Source: Cyanobium gracile PCC 6307
GTDB taxonomy: Bacteria > Cyanobacteriota > Cyanobacteriia > PCC-6307 > Cyanobiaceae
NCBI RefSeq assembly: GCF_000316515.1
Contig: NC_019675.1
Location: 1,823,964 to 1,887,963, forward strand
Length of the DNA stretch: 64,000 nt
Direction: 5' to 3'
This document shows positions 9,477-17,839 of this stretch, piece by piece. Within the stretch, counting starts at the first letter, position 1; every line of letters starts with the position of its first letter. The position numbers and the translations under genes are program-made. The notes beneath the pieces were generated by a model. The model was not told the origin of the DNA, searched no databases, and was given only the letters and a program-made list of their open reading frames with translations.

Positions 9477-10289
9477 TCAGACCTGCTCGAGACGGCCGTA
9501 GAGCTCGCCGGTGATCTTGACGTCGACGACGGCCTTGGTGCCCATGTCGGTATCAGAGGGCTGGATGGCGGTGAACACCCCGGCGAACTCACCGGTGCTG
9601 GGATCGACCTTGGTGATCGAGAGGTCCATGGTGCCGGAGCCATCCACGTAGCGCTTGACGGTTTCCCCGGCGAACTCATCACCGGCGGGAACCAGACCCA
9701 CGGCGCTGCTGTAGCCGGTGGTCAGGCCCCGGCCCTTGGGATCCAGGAAGTTGCTGGTGCGGTAGCTGGGGGCGCGGTACTCGCCCTTGAGGTCGGTGCT
9801 GGTGGAGAAGGAGGTGCCGGCGGCGGAGGCCTTGAGCTCCTTGCTGGAGAACATGAAGGGCACTTCCTCACCGCCGGGCATCAGCACGGTGATCGGCTGG
9901 AAGTCGATGCCACCCAGCTCCTTGAAGGTGAGCTTGTCACCGCTGACCTTGAGGTCGCCGTAGACCTGATCGAGGCTGGAGGTGTAACGGGTGAGGATCT
10001 TGCCGGCGACGAACTGGGCTTCCTGGCGCTTGTTGGCGGGCTCCCCCTTCACGAAGACCTCGGAGGGGTGCATGCAGATCTCCTTGAGCTGGTAAGTCGC
10101 CGAGGGATCCAGGGAGATCGTGCCGCGGGCGGAGTCGGGCAGGGTCGGGCAGTCATTCGCCAGACCGGTGTTGTGGATGTCTTCGTAGGTGAGATTGGCC
10201 CGATCAACGGCCTTGGCCCCGCCGCTGCATGCGGACACCAGGGTCAGGCACAGAGCCAGCACGAGGGCCAGCAGGGGACGGAAACGCAT
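9477..10289 (-). CDS. psbO: photosystem II manganese-stabilizing protein PsbO
   Basis: PsbO is the 33-kDa extrinsic lumenal subunit that stabilises the oxygen-evolving Mn cluster. The start MRFRPLLALVLALCLTLVSAC gives 270 aa with a signal peptide and a lipobox-like LVSAC, typical of picocyanobacterial PsbO. The mature part begins AKAVDRANLTYEDIHNTGLAN. The disulfide pair lies in NDCPTL and ICMHPSE, and GGIDFQPITVLMPGGE and KGRGLTTGYSSAVGLVP are family signatures. It has its own terminator. Confidence 0.97.
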   Translation of the reverse strand: MRFRPLLALVLALCLTLVSACSGGAKAVDRANLTYEDIHNTGLANDCPTLPDSARGTISLDPSATYQLKEICMHPSEVFVKGEPANKRQEAQFVAGKILTRYTSSLDQVYGDLKVSGDKLTFKELGGIDFQPITVLMPGGEEVPFMFSSKELKASAAGTSFSTSTDLKGEYRAPSYRTSNFLDPKGRGLTTGYSSAVGLVPAGDEFAGETVKRYVDGSGTMDLSITKVDPSTGEFAGVFTAIQPSDTDMGTKAVVDVKITGELYGRLEQV

Positions 10290-10401
10290 GGGGAGAAGCC
10301 GCAGAGACGGAACAGGAACTGGGCTGGCCGGGATCCTACCGGTGCAAAACGCCCATTCCAGGTGGCTTGCGTGGGCTCTCAACAACCTGTATGAGAGGGA
10401 G

Positions 10402-10752
10402 ATGTCCCTGAGCCGCACCCACCCGATCGACGAATCCACGCCCGTCGCGCCGCCGTCCGCACCCGCCTCCGACCCGGCAGCTGACCCCGAGCTCCAGGGG
10501 GCCCTCGACACCCTGCTGAGGATCGCCGAGCGGCGCGCCGAGCAGCCCGAGGCCCTGCTCGATCTGCTCCGCCGCATCGAGCACCTGCACCGCAGCATCC
10601 AGGACGGTCCCTTCCGCAGCAGCCTCCCCAGCGACCGCAACGGCCTGTTCACCCTGCTCTCCGAGATGGAAGGCAGCGGGGGCTGGCCCTACATCCCCCG
10701 GCTGCAACTGCGCACGTTCATGGATCTGCTGGCGCCCGATCCGGAGACCTGA
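10402..10752 (+). CDS. conserved cyanobacterial hypothetical protein
   Basis: This 116-aa protein starts MSLSRTHPIDES after a GAGAGGGAG-like ribosome-binding site. The N-terminal ~30 residues are Pro/Ala-rich and disordered; residues 30-116 form a helical domain ending EMEGSGGWPYIPRLQLRTFMDLLAPDPET, which looks strongly conserved. No enzymatic motif is visible and I do not recognise a named family. Its 3' end overlaps the 3' end of convergent coaBC by 35 bp. Confidence 0.72.
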   Translation: MSLSRTHPIDESTPVAPPSAPASDPAADPELQGALDTLLRIAERRAEQPEALLDLLRRIEHLHRSIQDGPFRSSLPSDRNGLFTLLSEMEGSGGWPYIPRLQLRTFMDLLAPDPET

Positions 10753-12076
10753 GCGCCGCCGCTTCCGCGAGCGCCGAGAGCAGCCGGTGGGCCAGGGCCA
10801 GCTTGCCGGTGGGGCCCACCTGGCTCTCCCGCCCCCGGGGACCCAGCAGCCAGCCTTCGTTGCCGGCCGATCCAAACCCCGCTCCGGCCCGGTCGATGGG
10901 GTTAGCGAACAGCAGATCGCAGCCCTTGCGGGCGAACTTGGCCCGGGCTTCCTGGAGCACCTCGCCGCTCTGGGCGGCGAACCCCAGGATCGCCTGGGCC
11001 GGAGGGCGACGCCGCACCAGGGCCGCCAGCAGGTCGGGCACGGGCTCCCAGCCAGCGGTGAGGGAGGCCTCCAGCGCCTCCTTGGCGAGCTTGCGGCCCT
11101 CGGGGCGGCGGCGGCGGTGATCGGCGACGGCGGCGGCCATGGCGATGGCATCGGCGCCGTCCTGAAGCCGCAGCAGCGCCGCCTCCATCTCCGCCGCGGT
11201 GACGACGGGGTGGCAGTGGAGGCCCTCCAGCCAGGCCGGGTCGACCGCCAGCGGGCCATGGACCAGATCGACCGTGGCACCGCGCAGGCGGGCGGCCTGG
11301 GCCAGCAGCACCCCCATGCGTCCGGTGCTGGGGTTGGTGAGGCAGCGGGCCGGATCGAGGGCCTCCCGGGTTGGCCCGGCACTGACCAGCAGGCGGCGGC
11401 CCTGCCAGTCGCGGCGGCAGCCGGCCACCAGCACCGACTCCAGCGCCAGCAGCAGCAGCGCCGGGTCGGCCATGCGCCCATCGCCCACCCGGTCGCAGGC
11501 CAGCAGGCCGCTGCCCGGCTCCAGGGGCAGCACCCGCTCCCAGCCCTGCAGCTCCCGCCAGTTGCGGCACACCGCCGGGGCGGCCCACATGGCGCTGTTC
11601 ATGGCCGGGGCAGCCAGCACGGGGGCCTCACAGGCGATCAGGGTGCTGGCCAGCAGGGTGTCGGCCATCCCGTGCACCCAGCGGGCCAGGCTGGTGGCGC
11701 TGAGGGGGGCCAGCAGCACCACCTCGGCCCACTCGGCCAGGGCGATGTGCAGGGGCCTGGATTCCTTATGGCTCCACTGGTCGGCCTCGATGTGGCAGGC
11801 GGCGCGGCTGAGGCTGGCCAGGGCCACCGCGCTCACCAGCCGCTCGGCGCCGGGGCTGAGCACACAGCGCACCAGGGCCCCGCGCTGCACCAGGGCGCTG
11901 ACGAGCTGGGGGAGCTTGACCGCGGCGATGCTGCCGCTGATCAGCACCAGCACGCGACGCCCGGCGAGGGGGTCGGCAGGGCCGGCCAGGTCGGTGGGGC
12001 TGGCTGGGTGGGTGGGGCTGTCGGGGACGCCCGTCAGTAGCTCAAGCCGCTCCTCGGCGTCCTCCTCACTCCTCAT
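10718..12076 (-). CDS. coaBC: phosphopantothenoylcysteine decarboxylase / phosphopantothenate-cysteine ligase
   Basis: This bifunctional coenzyme A biosynthesis enzyme is 452 aa. The N-terminal CoaC flavoprotein half has VLVLISGSIAAVKLPQLVSAL, the substrate-binding PAMNSAMW and the flexible-flap RVGDGRM region. The C-terminal CoaB half begins LLVSAGPTREALDPARCLTNPSTGRMG and ends with the CTP-binding NPID motif. The first ~30 residues are a poorly conserved Pro-rich extension. Its start overlaps the DUF2555 stop by 11 bp, implying co-transcription. Confidence 0.94.
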   Translation of the reverse strand: MRSEEDAEERLELLTGVPDSPTHPASPTDLAGPADPLAGRRVLVLISGSIAAVKLPQLVSALVQRGALVRCVLSPGAERLVSAVALASLSRAACHIEADQWSHKESRPLHIALAEWAEVVLLAPLSATSLARWVHGMADTLLASTLIACEAPVLAAPAMNSAMWAAPAVCRNWRELQGWERVLPLEPGSGLLACDRVGDGRMADPALLLLALESVLVAGCRRDWQGRRLLVSAGPTREALDPARCLTNPSTGRMGVLLAQAARLRGATVDLVHGPLAVDPAWLEGLHCHPVVTAAEMEAALLRLQDGADAIAMAAAVADHRRRRPEGRKLAKEALEASLTAGWEPVPDLLAALVRRRPPAQAILGFAAQSGEVLQEARAKFARKGCDLLFANPIDRAGAGFGSAGNEGWLLGPRGRESQVGPTGKLALAHRLLSALAEAAALRSPDRAPADP

Positions 12077-12284
12077 CGAAGGGTTCCTGATCCACCAGAT
12101 GGACGTAGGGCCGGATCAGGTCGGGGCGGTGGATGGCCAGGGCCCGCAGCAGGTGCCAGTCGGCGAGGCCCGCGAACGGCGTGGGGTAGTCATCGTCCTC
12201 GAGGCGTCGGGCGAGCTCGGCGATGGACTCCTCATCGAAGGCCGCGAGCCGCTCGGGGGTGATGGACAGGCTGGAATCAACCAA
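12066..12284 (-). CDS. DUF2555 family protein
   Basis: This 72-aa soluble acidic protein has the pattern typical of the cyanobacterial DUF2555 family: ELARRLEDDDYPTPFAGL, then DWHLLRALAIHRPDL and PYVHLVDQEPFDEE. Function is not known to me. It sits immediately upstream of coaBC with overlapping ends, and divergent from tRNA-Ala. Confidence 0.75.
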   Translation of the reverse strand: MVDSSLSITPERLAAFDEESIAELARRLEDDDYPTPFAGLADWHLLRALAIHRPDLIRPYVHLVDQEPFDEE

Positions 12285-12313
12285 GGGGGCGGCCGGGGAG
12301 GGGGACGGGATGG

Positions 12314-12320
12314 TGATAAT
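12314..12320 (+). promoter_or_regulatory. -10 element of tRNA-Ala promoter
   Basis: TGATAAT is an extended -10 sequence located 10 bp before the mature 5' end of the tRNA. No strong -35 is visible. Confidence 0.45.
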
Positions 12321-12330
12321 GGCGATCGAA

Positions 12331-12403
12331 GGGGAATTAGCTCAGCTGGTAGAGCGCTGCGATCGCACCGCAGAGGTCAGGGGTTCGAGTCCCCTATTCT
12401 CCA
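12331..12403 (+). tRNA. tRNA-Ala(CGC)
   Basis: The 73-nt cloverleaf is complete. The acceptor GGGGAAT pairs with ATTCTCC (one G-U), the D-arm is GCTC/GAGC, the anticodon stem CTGCG/CGCAG has the 7-nt loop ATCGCAC with anticodon CGC, and the T-arm AGGGG/CCCCT has loop TTCGAGT. The CCA end is not encoded. It reads GCG alanine codons, which are frequent in this GC-rich genome. Confidence 0.95.
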
Positions 12404-12454
12404 TCCACCATTCTCCCCGGCCGGGCTCCCGGAAGCCCCGGCCCACACCCGCCG

Positions 12455-12616
12455 ATGGACTGGAGCAGCGACGCGGAAGCCAGCCTCAGGGAGATCCCGT
12501 TCGTGGTGCGGCCGATCATCCGCCGGCGGATCGAGTCCCTGGCCCGCGAGGCCGGCCTGGAGGGTGTGGATCTCGCCTTCTACCAGCAGGCCAAGGAGCG
12601 TTTCGGGCGGAAGTGA
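12455..12616 (+). CDS. small PCP_red-domain protein
   Basis: A 53-aa product (MDWSSDAEASLREIPFVVRP, then IIRRRIESLAREAGLEGVDL and FYQQAKERFGRK). The pattern Trp-x3-A-x2-L-x2-IPFxVRP-x5-R-x2-IE-x2-A matches the PCP_red domain found at the C-terminus of the light-independent protochlorophyllide reductase BchB/ChlB and in stand-alone small proteins. The role of the free-standing form is unknown to me. It starts 52 bp after the tRNA. Confidence 0.72.
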   Translation: MDWSSDAEASLREIPFVVRPIIRRRIESLAREAGLEGVDLAFYQQAKERFGRK

Positions 12617-12660
12617 ATCGGCGATGGGGTAAAAGAGGGGGTTGATCAGGGGCCCGCTCA

Positions 12661-12858
12661 ATGTCGCAGTCCAAACGCGAACAGGTTGTCAGTCATCTGC
12701 GCTACATCCGCCAGGAGCTGCGGGAGATGCACCAGGGAGTCATGGAGGACGGCCTGCTGCCGGAGGCCGGTGAGGTACGGGGTGTGATGGCCCAGATGGA
12801 GGCCCTGCTGGAGCTTCTGGAAGGCAAAGGATCCCGCAAGAAGGACGGGGACGGCTAA
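12661..12858 (+). CDS. conserved small helical protein
   Basis: A 65-aa charged helical protein starting MSQSKREQVVSHLRYIRQEL, followed by a Glu/Met-rich helix and a Lys/Gly tail. It has no membrane segment and no catalytic motif. It lies in the same direction 44 bp after the PCP_red gene and before a terminator. I recognise it only as the type of short conserved protein common in picocyanobacteria. Confidence 0.6.
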   Translation: MSQSKREQVVSHLRYIRQELREMHQGVMEDGLLPEAGEVRGVMAQMEALLELLEGKGSRKKDGDG

Positions 12859-12980
12859 TCGCGACGTCTGAGAACGACCACGCCACCCGTCAAGCCCCCG
12901 CAGGGACGCTCCGGTCAGCGGCTGCCCCCCCTTGCCCGACCCGCTGGAGATTGGTTTGCTGGTGTTGTCCCCATCACCCC

Positions 12981-13007
12981 GCCCGGGCCTCGGCCTCGGG
13001 CTTTTTT
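12981..13007 (+). terminator. rho-independent terminator
   Basis: A GC-rich hairpin (GCCCG ... CGGGC with inner GGCC pairing) is followed by six T residues, about 120 bp after the 65-aa gene. It would end the transcript from the tRNA-Ala / small-gene cluster. Confidence 0.75.
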
Positions 13008-13175
13008 ATTGGCATCCCCTATCGGTGGGGGGAAAATGCTGTCAAGACGCCAGAGATGGTGTAGACAAGGAATCGCAGGGATTGGGCCGGGTGATGGGGA
13101 TCACCGCCAGCGGCTTTCCACCCTTGGGTGGTGAGCCCCCTGCTCCCCTTTCCACCCAGCGGCAGGTTCGCACTG

Positions 13176-13514
13176 TTGCCTCCCCGCTTCCAGCAGACCC
13201 GATTCCAGCAGCGGATCACCCAGTCCGGCAACCTGCTGGAGGCCTGGGCGCAAAACCCCTGGCGCCGCCTGTCCCTGCTGCTGATCGTGCTGCTGGGCGG
13301 CTTCGTGATCGGCGGCAGTGTCGGCTCGATCACCGGTGCCCTCTCCCTGTTCGATCCCCTCGGCGCCCTGGTGTGTGTGCTGGCCATCGAGCTGGCGGCC
13401 CGGGTGCGGGGCCGGCTGCTGGCCCAGCCGCTGAAGCTGCGGTTGCAGGTGCTGGACATGGCCCGCATGGGCCTGCTCTACGGCCTGCTGCTGGATGGCT
13501 TCAAGCTGCTCTGA
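13176..13514 (+). CDS. DUF565 / Ycf20-like membrane protein
   Basis: The core NPWRRLSLLLIVLLGGFVIG followed by GSVGSITGALSLFDPLGALVC matches the two-helix DUF565/Ycf20 family, plastid homologues of which affect thermal dissipation in algae. The TTG at 13176 (LPPRFQQTRFQQ) gives 112 aa and matches usual N-termini. A GTG at 13128 would add a non-conserved Pro-rich stretch. Two membrane helices lie at about residues 30-50 and 60-78. Confidence 0.7.
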   Translation: MPPRFQQTRFQQRITQSGNLLEAWAQNPWRRLSLLLIVLLGGFVIGGSVGSITGALSLFDPLGALVCVLAIELAARVRGRLLAQPLKLRLQVLDMARMGLLYGLLLDGFKLL

Positions 13515-13518
13515 GCCC

Positions 13519-14529
13519 TCAGACGGCGGCCAGCAGATAAAGCAGGGCCATCCGGATCGGAATGCCGTTGCGGACCTGCTCCTCCACCAGGCTGCGGCCG
13601 GGATCATCGAGCAGCTCGCCGGCGATCTCCACCCCCCGGTTCACCGGGCCGGGGTGCAGCACCGGCACGGCGTCGCCGCAGAGGGCGAGGCGCCGGTGGC
13701 TGAGGCCATACTGGCGGTGGTAGGTGTCCAGGCTGGTGAGCAGGTGCTGCTGCATCCGCTCCTTCTGCAGGCGCAGGGTCATGACGGCATCGGCCCCGGG
13801 CAGGGCCTCCTCCAGGCGCCGCTCGACCCGCACTCGGCCCCGGGCGGCCACCGGATCAGCCCCCTGGCCCGGCGGCGGGGCCAGCACGAAGTCGGCGAAG
13901 CAATCGGGCAGCAGGGTGGCCGGCCCGCAGAGCACCACGTCGGCACCGCAGGCGGTGAGGGCCCAGAGGTTGGAGCGGGCCACCCGGGAATGGAGCACGT
14001 CGCCGACGATGACGATGCGGCGGCCCCGCAGGCTGGCGGGGGAGGGGGCCTCGGGTTCGAAATGCCGCGCCAGGGTGAACAGGTCGAGCAGACCCTGGCT
14101 GGGGTGGCTGTGCAGGCCATCGCCGGCGCTGAGCACCGACACGCGCTCACCGCAGCGGTCGAGGTCGCGGGCGAGGCTGTGGGGCACCCCGGCGCAGCGG
14201 TGGCGGACCACCAGGATGTTGGCGCCCATCGCCACGTAGGTGCGGGCGGTGTCCAGCAGGCTCTCCCCCTTGCTCAGGGAGCTCGACGACGGCGAGAAGC
14301 TCTGCACCTCCGCCGAGAGCCGTTTAGCGGCCAGCTCGAAGCTGCTGCGCGTGCGGGTGCTGGGCTCGAAGAACAGGCTGGTCATCAGCCGGCCCTGGAG
14401 GGCGGGCAAGCGGCGCGCACCGGCCACCGGCAGGGCCCGGAAGCGCTGGGCCAGTTCGAGAAGGGTGGCGAAGTCGTCGACCGAGAAGGTCGCCAGGTCC
14501 AGCACGTGGCGGTGACTCCAGCCGCTCAA
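13519..14529 (-). CDS. pyrB: aspartate carbamoyltransferase catalytic subunit
   Basis: The second step of pyrimidine synthesis, joining carbamoyl phosphate and aspartate. The 336-aa protein has [19 protein letters not shown] (carbamoyl-phosphate site), [14 protein letters not shown] and the C-terminal [12 protein letters not shown]. The start is a TTG (14529, [16 protein letters not shown]), supported by its TTGA overlap with the stop of the upstream glycosylase gene and by the absence of an in-frame ATG/GTG nearby. Confidence 0.93.
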   Translation of the reverse strand: MSGWSHRHVLDLATFSVDDFATLLELAQRFRALPVAGARRLPALQGRLMTSLFFEPSTRTRSSFELAAKRLSAEVQSFSPSSSSLSKGESLLDTARTYVAMGANILVVRHRCAGVPHSLARDLDRCGERVSVLSAGDGLHSHPSQGLLDLFTLARHFEPEAPSPASLRGRRIVIVGDVLHSRVARSNLWALTACGADVVLCGPATLLPDCFADFVLAPPPGQGADPVAARGRVRVERRLEEALPGADAVMTLRLQKERMQQHLLTSLDTYHRQYGLSHRRLALCGDAVPVLHPGPVNRGVEIAGELLDDPGRSLVEEQVRNGIPIRMALLYLLAAV

Positions 14530-15218
14530 GGCGTTCTGCTCCCGTCGAACGCCCCAACCGTAGAGGCCAGCAGGGCGGCGAGCCGATCGTGTCGGGGCGT
14601 GCGATCGCCGCGGGCCCGCCGGCTGACACTGCGGCTGGCGCGCAGGTACCAGCGCCAGGGCAGCTCCTGCCCCTGGGAGACGCCGATGCGCTGCGTCTGC
14701 AGCAGCAGCGCCTCCCCCTGCGGCCCTGGCCCCTCCAGCAGCGCCGCCACCTCGGGCAGCCGCGGGGCCAGCCACAGGCCTGAAGCCGGCTCGGCGATCC
14801 GGCCGTCCTGACGGCGGTCGATGGCGAAGCGGCGGGCTAGCAGGCCGGGGCCGGCCGCCGCCCGCTCCGGTGCCCCCGGCAGGGCAGCCGCCCGCAGCAG
14901 CACCCCGTTGGCCCAGTCCCGCCGGCCGGTGACCACGTTGACGCAGTGGTGCACGCCGTAGGTCAGGTAGACGTAGAACCGGCCGGGCTCCCCGAACAGG
15001 GTGTCGTTGCTGGCCGAGCGGCGGCGGTGGCCATGGCAGGCCGGCTCGCTCTGGCAGTAGGCCTCGGTTTCGACGATCACGCCCCACAGCAGGGCGCCCG
15101 AGGCCTGGCGCCGCAGCAGCAGGCAGCCGATGAGCTCCGGGGCCACCAGCTCGGCGGGGCGGGGGAAGAAGGACGGGGGGAGGGGAGGAACCGGAGGGTC
15201 GTGGCAGCTGGTCACCAT
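14526..15218 (-). CDS. 3-methyladenine DNA glycosylase (AAG/MPG family)
   Basis: Base-excision repair enzyme removing alkylated purines. The 230-aa product starts MVTSCHDPP. The family core is [20 protein letters not shown], then [20 protein letters not shown] with the catalytic Glu, and [18 protein letters not shown]. Length is normal. It overlaps pyrB by four bases, so the two are translationally coupled although functionally unrelated. Confidence 0.9.
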   Translation of the reverse strand: MVTSCHDPPVPPLPPSFFPRPAELVAPELIGCLLLRRQASGALLWGVIVETEAYCQSEPACHGHRRRSASNDTLFGEPGRFYVYLTYGVHHCVNVVTGRRDWANGVLLRAAALPGAPERAAAGPGLLARRFAIDRRQDGRIAEPASGLWLAPRLPEVAALLEGPGPQGEALLLQTQRIGVSQGQELPWRWYLRASRSVSRRARGDRTPRHDRLAALLASTVGAFDGSRTP

Positions 15219-15354
15219 GGGGCGGCCTCCGGCCGAGTCTGCAGCCAGGTCGCTGGCTTTTCCGTTGCGTTCTGCATCCCGTGTCCCTTGGTACGGCAGG
15301 GAGGGACTCGGCTGGCTTAACCAGGTCTTAACCAAGGGATAACGTTCGGCGGCC

Positions 15355-16011
15355 ATGGCGAAGCGCTACTCCATTCTCGATCGGCTGCGCTTCACCCGGA
15401 CAGGCCTGAAGGCTCGCCTCGATTACCTGAAGTCCAGGTACATCTTTGTGCATGTCCCCCGGTGCGGAGGCACCTATGCCGCCACCCTGATTCACGGCCG
15501 CCCCCTCGGGCACCTCTATGCCGATTTCATCCGGCGCCAGCTGCTGGGCGATCGCCTCTATGCCGCCCGAACGTCCGTCGCCTTTGTTCGCTGTCCCGTC
15601 GAGCGGCTGATTTCGGCCTACTGCTTCTCGCTTCGCGGCGGCACCGAGCTGGTGTCCCAGTTTCCGCTGCACAGGCCTCCCCGCTGGGCCCTGACGGACT
15701 TTCGGACCTTCTGTGAGGACTGGCTGTTTCAGCAGAGCCTGCATCGGGTCGATTTCATCTTCCGGCCCCAGAGCTGGTGGCTGTTCGACGAATCCGGCCA
15801 CATGATCGTTGATGAGGTCAGCCATCTGAGCCGGCTGGATTCCTGGCTTCAGGAGAAGGGCTTCACCAGCGAAGACAGCCCGGTGAAGGTGAACGCCTCG
15901 GAGCAGGGCCTGGCCGAGGAAGCGCGCCGGGCGCTGTGTCCCTCCCTGATCGGCTCGATCCGGGATTTCTATGCCCAGGACCTCGAGCTGCTCAGCGCCC
16001 ACCTCGCCTGA
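15355..16011 (+). CDS. sulfotransferase family protein
   Basis: A 218-aa PAPS-dependent sulfotransferase-like protein. The 5'-phosphosulfate loop is [15 protein letters not shown] (residues ~31-45) and the 3'-phosphate motif is [17 protein letters not shown] (~80-96). Such proteins sulfate cell-surface glycans; the acceptor is unknown here. It is divergent from the glycosylase gene and shows no signal peptide. Confidence 0.8.
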   Translation: MAKRYSILDRLRFTRTGLKARLDYLKSRYIFVHVPRCGGTYAATLIHGRPLGHLYADFIRRQLLGDRLYAARTSVAFVRCPVERLISAYCFSLRGGTELVSQFPLHRPPRWALTDFRTFCEDWLFQQSLHRVDFIFRPQSWWLFDESGHMIVDEVSHLSRLDSWLQEKGFTSEDSPVKVNASEQGLAEEARRALCPSLIGSIRDFYAQDLELLSAHLA

Positions 16012-16133
16012 CGCAGAACCGCCGACGGTGCGGGGAAGCGGACCGGAGGCCGGCCCAGGACGCGCTGGACGCGCCGGCGGGCCACACTGGCCTCAGCGCT
16101 GAACAGTCCTACCCCCTGATCAACGCCCTTTCC

Positions 16134-16271
16134 ATGGAAACCGCCAGCTTCAACCTCGGCACCGTCCTGCTGGCCGTCAGCGGCCTGTTCGTGCTGACCA
16201 CCCTCTTCTTCGGCACCAAGGGGGGCTATTACGACACCGACGACTACGACGGCAACGGCACCGCCCACTGA
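16134..16271 (+). CDS. small single-pass membrane protein
   Basis: A 45-aa protein (METASFNLGTVLLAVSGLFV, then LTTLFFGTKGGYYDTDDYDG). One membrane helix (about 7-27) is followed by a short acidic tail with GTKGGYYDTD. It has the appearance of the conserved short thylakoid-type proteins of picocyanobacteria, but I cannot assign it to a photosystem subunit. Confidence 0.65.
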   Translation: METASFNLGTVLLAVSGLFVLTTLFFGTKGGYYDTDDYDGNGTAH

Positions 16272-16303
16272 GGCCTGGCAGCCGGCGGCCATCGAGCCAG
16301 CGA

Positions 16304-16600
16304 TCAGGAACTGCCGAGGCGTTCGGCCTCGGGACAGTCGCCGGTGGTGGGCAGGTCGTCGGCATCGGCGGAGCGGCTCACTGAAGCCAGCCGGGTGCTG
16401 ACGGCTCCGATCGAGGCCAGCCGGACGCTCTCCTCCCAGCTGTGGCGCTCGTCGCCGTCCTCGTCGTCGTAGCGGAGGGTGACCAGATCGCCCTCGATCT
16501 CCACCACCAGGGCCCGCTCGATCCAGCGCTGCTGATCCAGCAGGTAGACCCAGACCGGACGCTGCTCCAGGCGAAATCGGTCGAGCTTGCGATGCAGCAT
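16304..16600 (-). CDS. DUF6679-like cyanobacterial protein
   Basis: This 98-aa protein starts MLHRKLDRFRLEQRPVWVYL and carries LDQQRWIERALVVEIEGDLV followed by TLRYDDEDGDERHSWEESVR, a compact beta-rich domain I associate with DUF6679. The C-terminal ~25 residues are variable. Function unknown. It is divergent from the creatininase-family gene with about 50 bp between starts. Confidence 0.65.
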   Translation of the reverse strand: MLHRKLDRFRLEQRPVWVYLLDQQRWIERALVVEIEGDLVTLRYDDEDGDERHSWEESVRLASIGAVSTRLASVSRSADADDLPTTGDCPEAERLGSS

Positions 16601-16649
16601 CGTGACGCCGCGGATAGGGTCGATCCTAGGCAGCACGGCGCCGGCCGCC

Positions 16650-17489
16650 ATGTTCACCATGACCCGATCGATGCCCAGCACCGCCCCAGGCCCCAGCACG
16701 GTTCCGGGCCCCGTGGCCAGCAACGAGGCGATCCGGCTGCAGCTGCGCAGCTGGCCCGAGGTGGAGGAGTACCTGACCCGCTGCCGGGGGGTGATCGTGC
16801 CGCTGGGGTCCACCGAGCAGCACGGGCCCACCGGCGCCATCGGCACCGACGCCCTCACCGCCGAGGCCGTGGCCCTGGAGGTGGGTCGCCGCACCGGGGT
16901 GCTGGTGACGCCCGCCCAGGCCTTCGGCATGGCCGAGCACCATCTGGGCTTCGCCGGCACGATCAGCCTGCAGCCGTCCACCCTGCTGGCCGTGCTCCAT
17001 GACGTGGTGCTCTCGCTGGCCCGCCACGGCTTCGAGCGCATCTACGTGATCAACGGCCACGGCGGCAACATCGCCACCGCCCGGGCCGCCTTCGCCCAGG
17101 CCTACGGCACCGCCGCCGCCCGGGGGCTGCCGGGCGCCCAGCGACTGCGCTGCCGTCTGGCCAACTGGTTCACCGCCGGCCCGGTGATGCGGGAGGCCCG
17201 CGACCGCTACGGCGACCGGGAGGGGCACCATGCCACCCCCAGCGAGATCGCCCTCACCCTGCACCTGGAGCCCAGCCTCAACGCCAAGCAGCGGCCCCTG
17301 CCGGAAGCCGCCCCGGCCGGACCGATTCATGGCCCCGAGGACTTCCGCCGCCGCCATCCCGATGGCCGCATGGGCTCCGACCCGTTCCTGGCCAGCGCCG
17401 AGCATGGCGCCCGCTTCCTGGAGCTGGCGGCGGCGGCCCTGGCCGACGACCTGGCCGACTTCCTGGGGCCGGACGGGGAAGCGAGCTGA
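16650..17489 (+). CDS. creatininase family protein
   Basis: A metal-dependent amidohydrolase of the creatininase fold. It shows VIVPLGSTEQHGPTGAIGTD with Glu, His and Asp metal ligands, FGMAEHHLGFAGTISL, and INGHGGNIATARAAF. The start is uncertain: ATGs at 16650, 16659 and 16671 are all in frame, and the first ~15 residues are not conserved. The substrate in cyanobacteria is not established by sequence. It precedes gatC by 47 bp on the same strand. Confidence 0.85.
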   Translation: MFTMTRSMPSTAPGPSTVPGPVASNEAIRLQLRSWPEVEEYLTRCRGVIVPLGSTEQHGPTGAIGTDALTAEAVALEVGRRTGVLVTPAQAFGMAEHHLGFAGTISLQPSTLLAVLHDVVLSLARHGFERIYVINGHGGNIATARAAFAQAYGTAAARGLPGAQRLRCRLANWFTAGPVMREARDRYGDREGHHATPSEIALTLHLEPSLNAKQRPLPEAAPAGPIHGPEDFRRRHPDGRMGSDPFLASAEHGARFLELAAAALADDLADFLGPDGEAS

Positions 17490-17536
17490 GGCAGAGAGGC
17501 CGCGGCTAGGTTCGGACGACGACGACGAGCGCGACG

Positions 17537-17830
17537 ATGGAGCGGATCACGGCCGACGATGTGCGCAAGGTGGCCCAGCTGGCCCGCCTGGCCCTGCCCG
17601 AGGAACGGATCGCCACCTACACCATTCAGCTGGAGCGGATCCTGGATTACGTGGCCCACCTCGAGCAGGTGGACACCGAAGGGGTGCCCCCCACCACCCG
17701 GGCGGTGGAGGTGGTCAACGTCACCCGCCCCGACGCGGTGGATCCCACCCCGGTGCGCGAGGAGCTGCTCTCCCTGGCCCCCCAGCGGGAGGGGGATTTC
17801 TTCCGGGTGCCCAAGATCCTGGGCGACTGA
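17537..17830 (+). CDS. gatC: aspartyl/glutamyl-tRNA amidotransferase subunit C
   Basis: GatC clamps GatA to GatB in the GatCAB complex that makes Gln-tRNA(Gln) by transamidation. The 97-aa protein has [20 protein letters not shown] and [19 protein letters not shown], ending RVPKILGD, the classic C-terminus. It is convergent with crtR, stops 10 bp apart. Confidence 0.95.
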   Translation: MERITADDVRKVAQLARLALPEERIATYTIQLERILDYVAHLEQVDTEGVPPTTRAVEVVNVTRPDAVDPTPVREELLSLAPQREGDFFRVPKILGD

Positions 17831-17839
17831 AGCCTGGCC

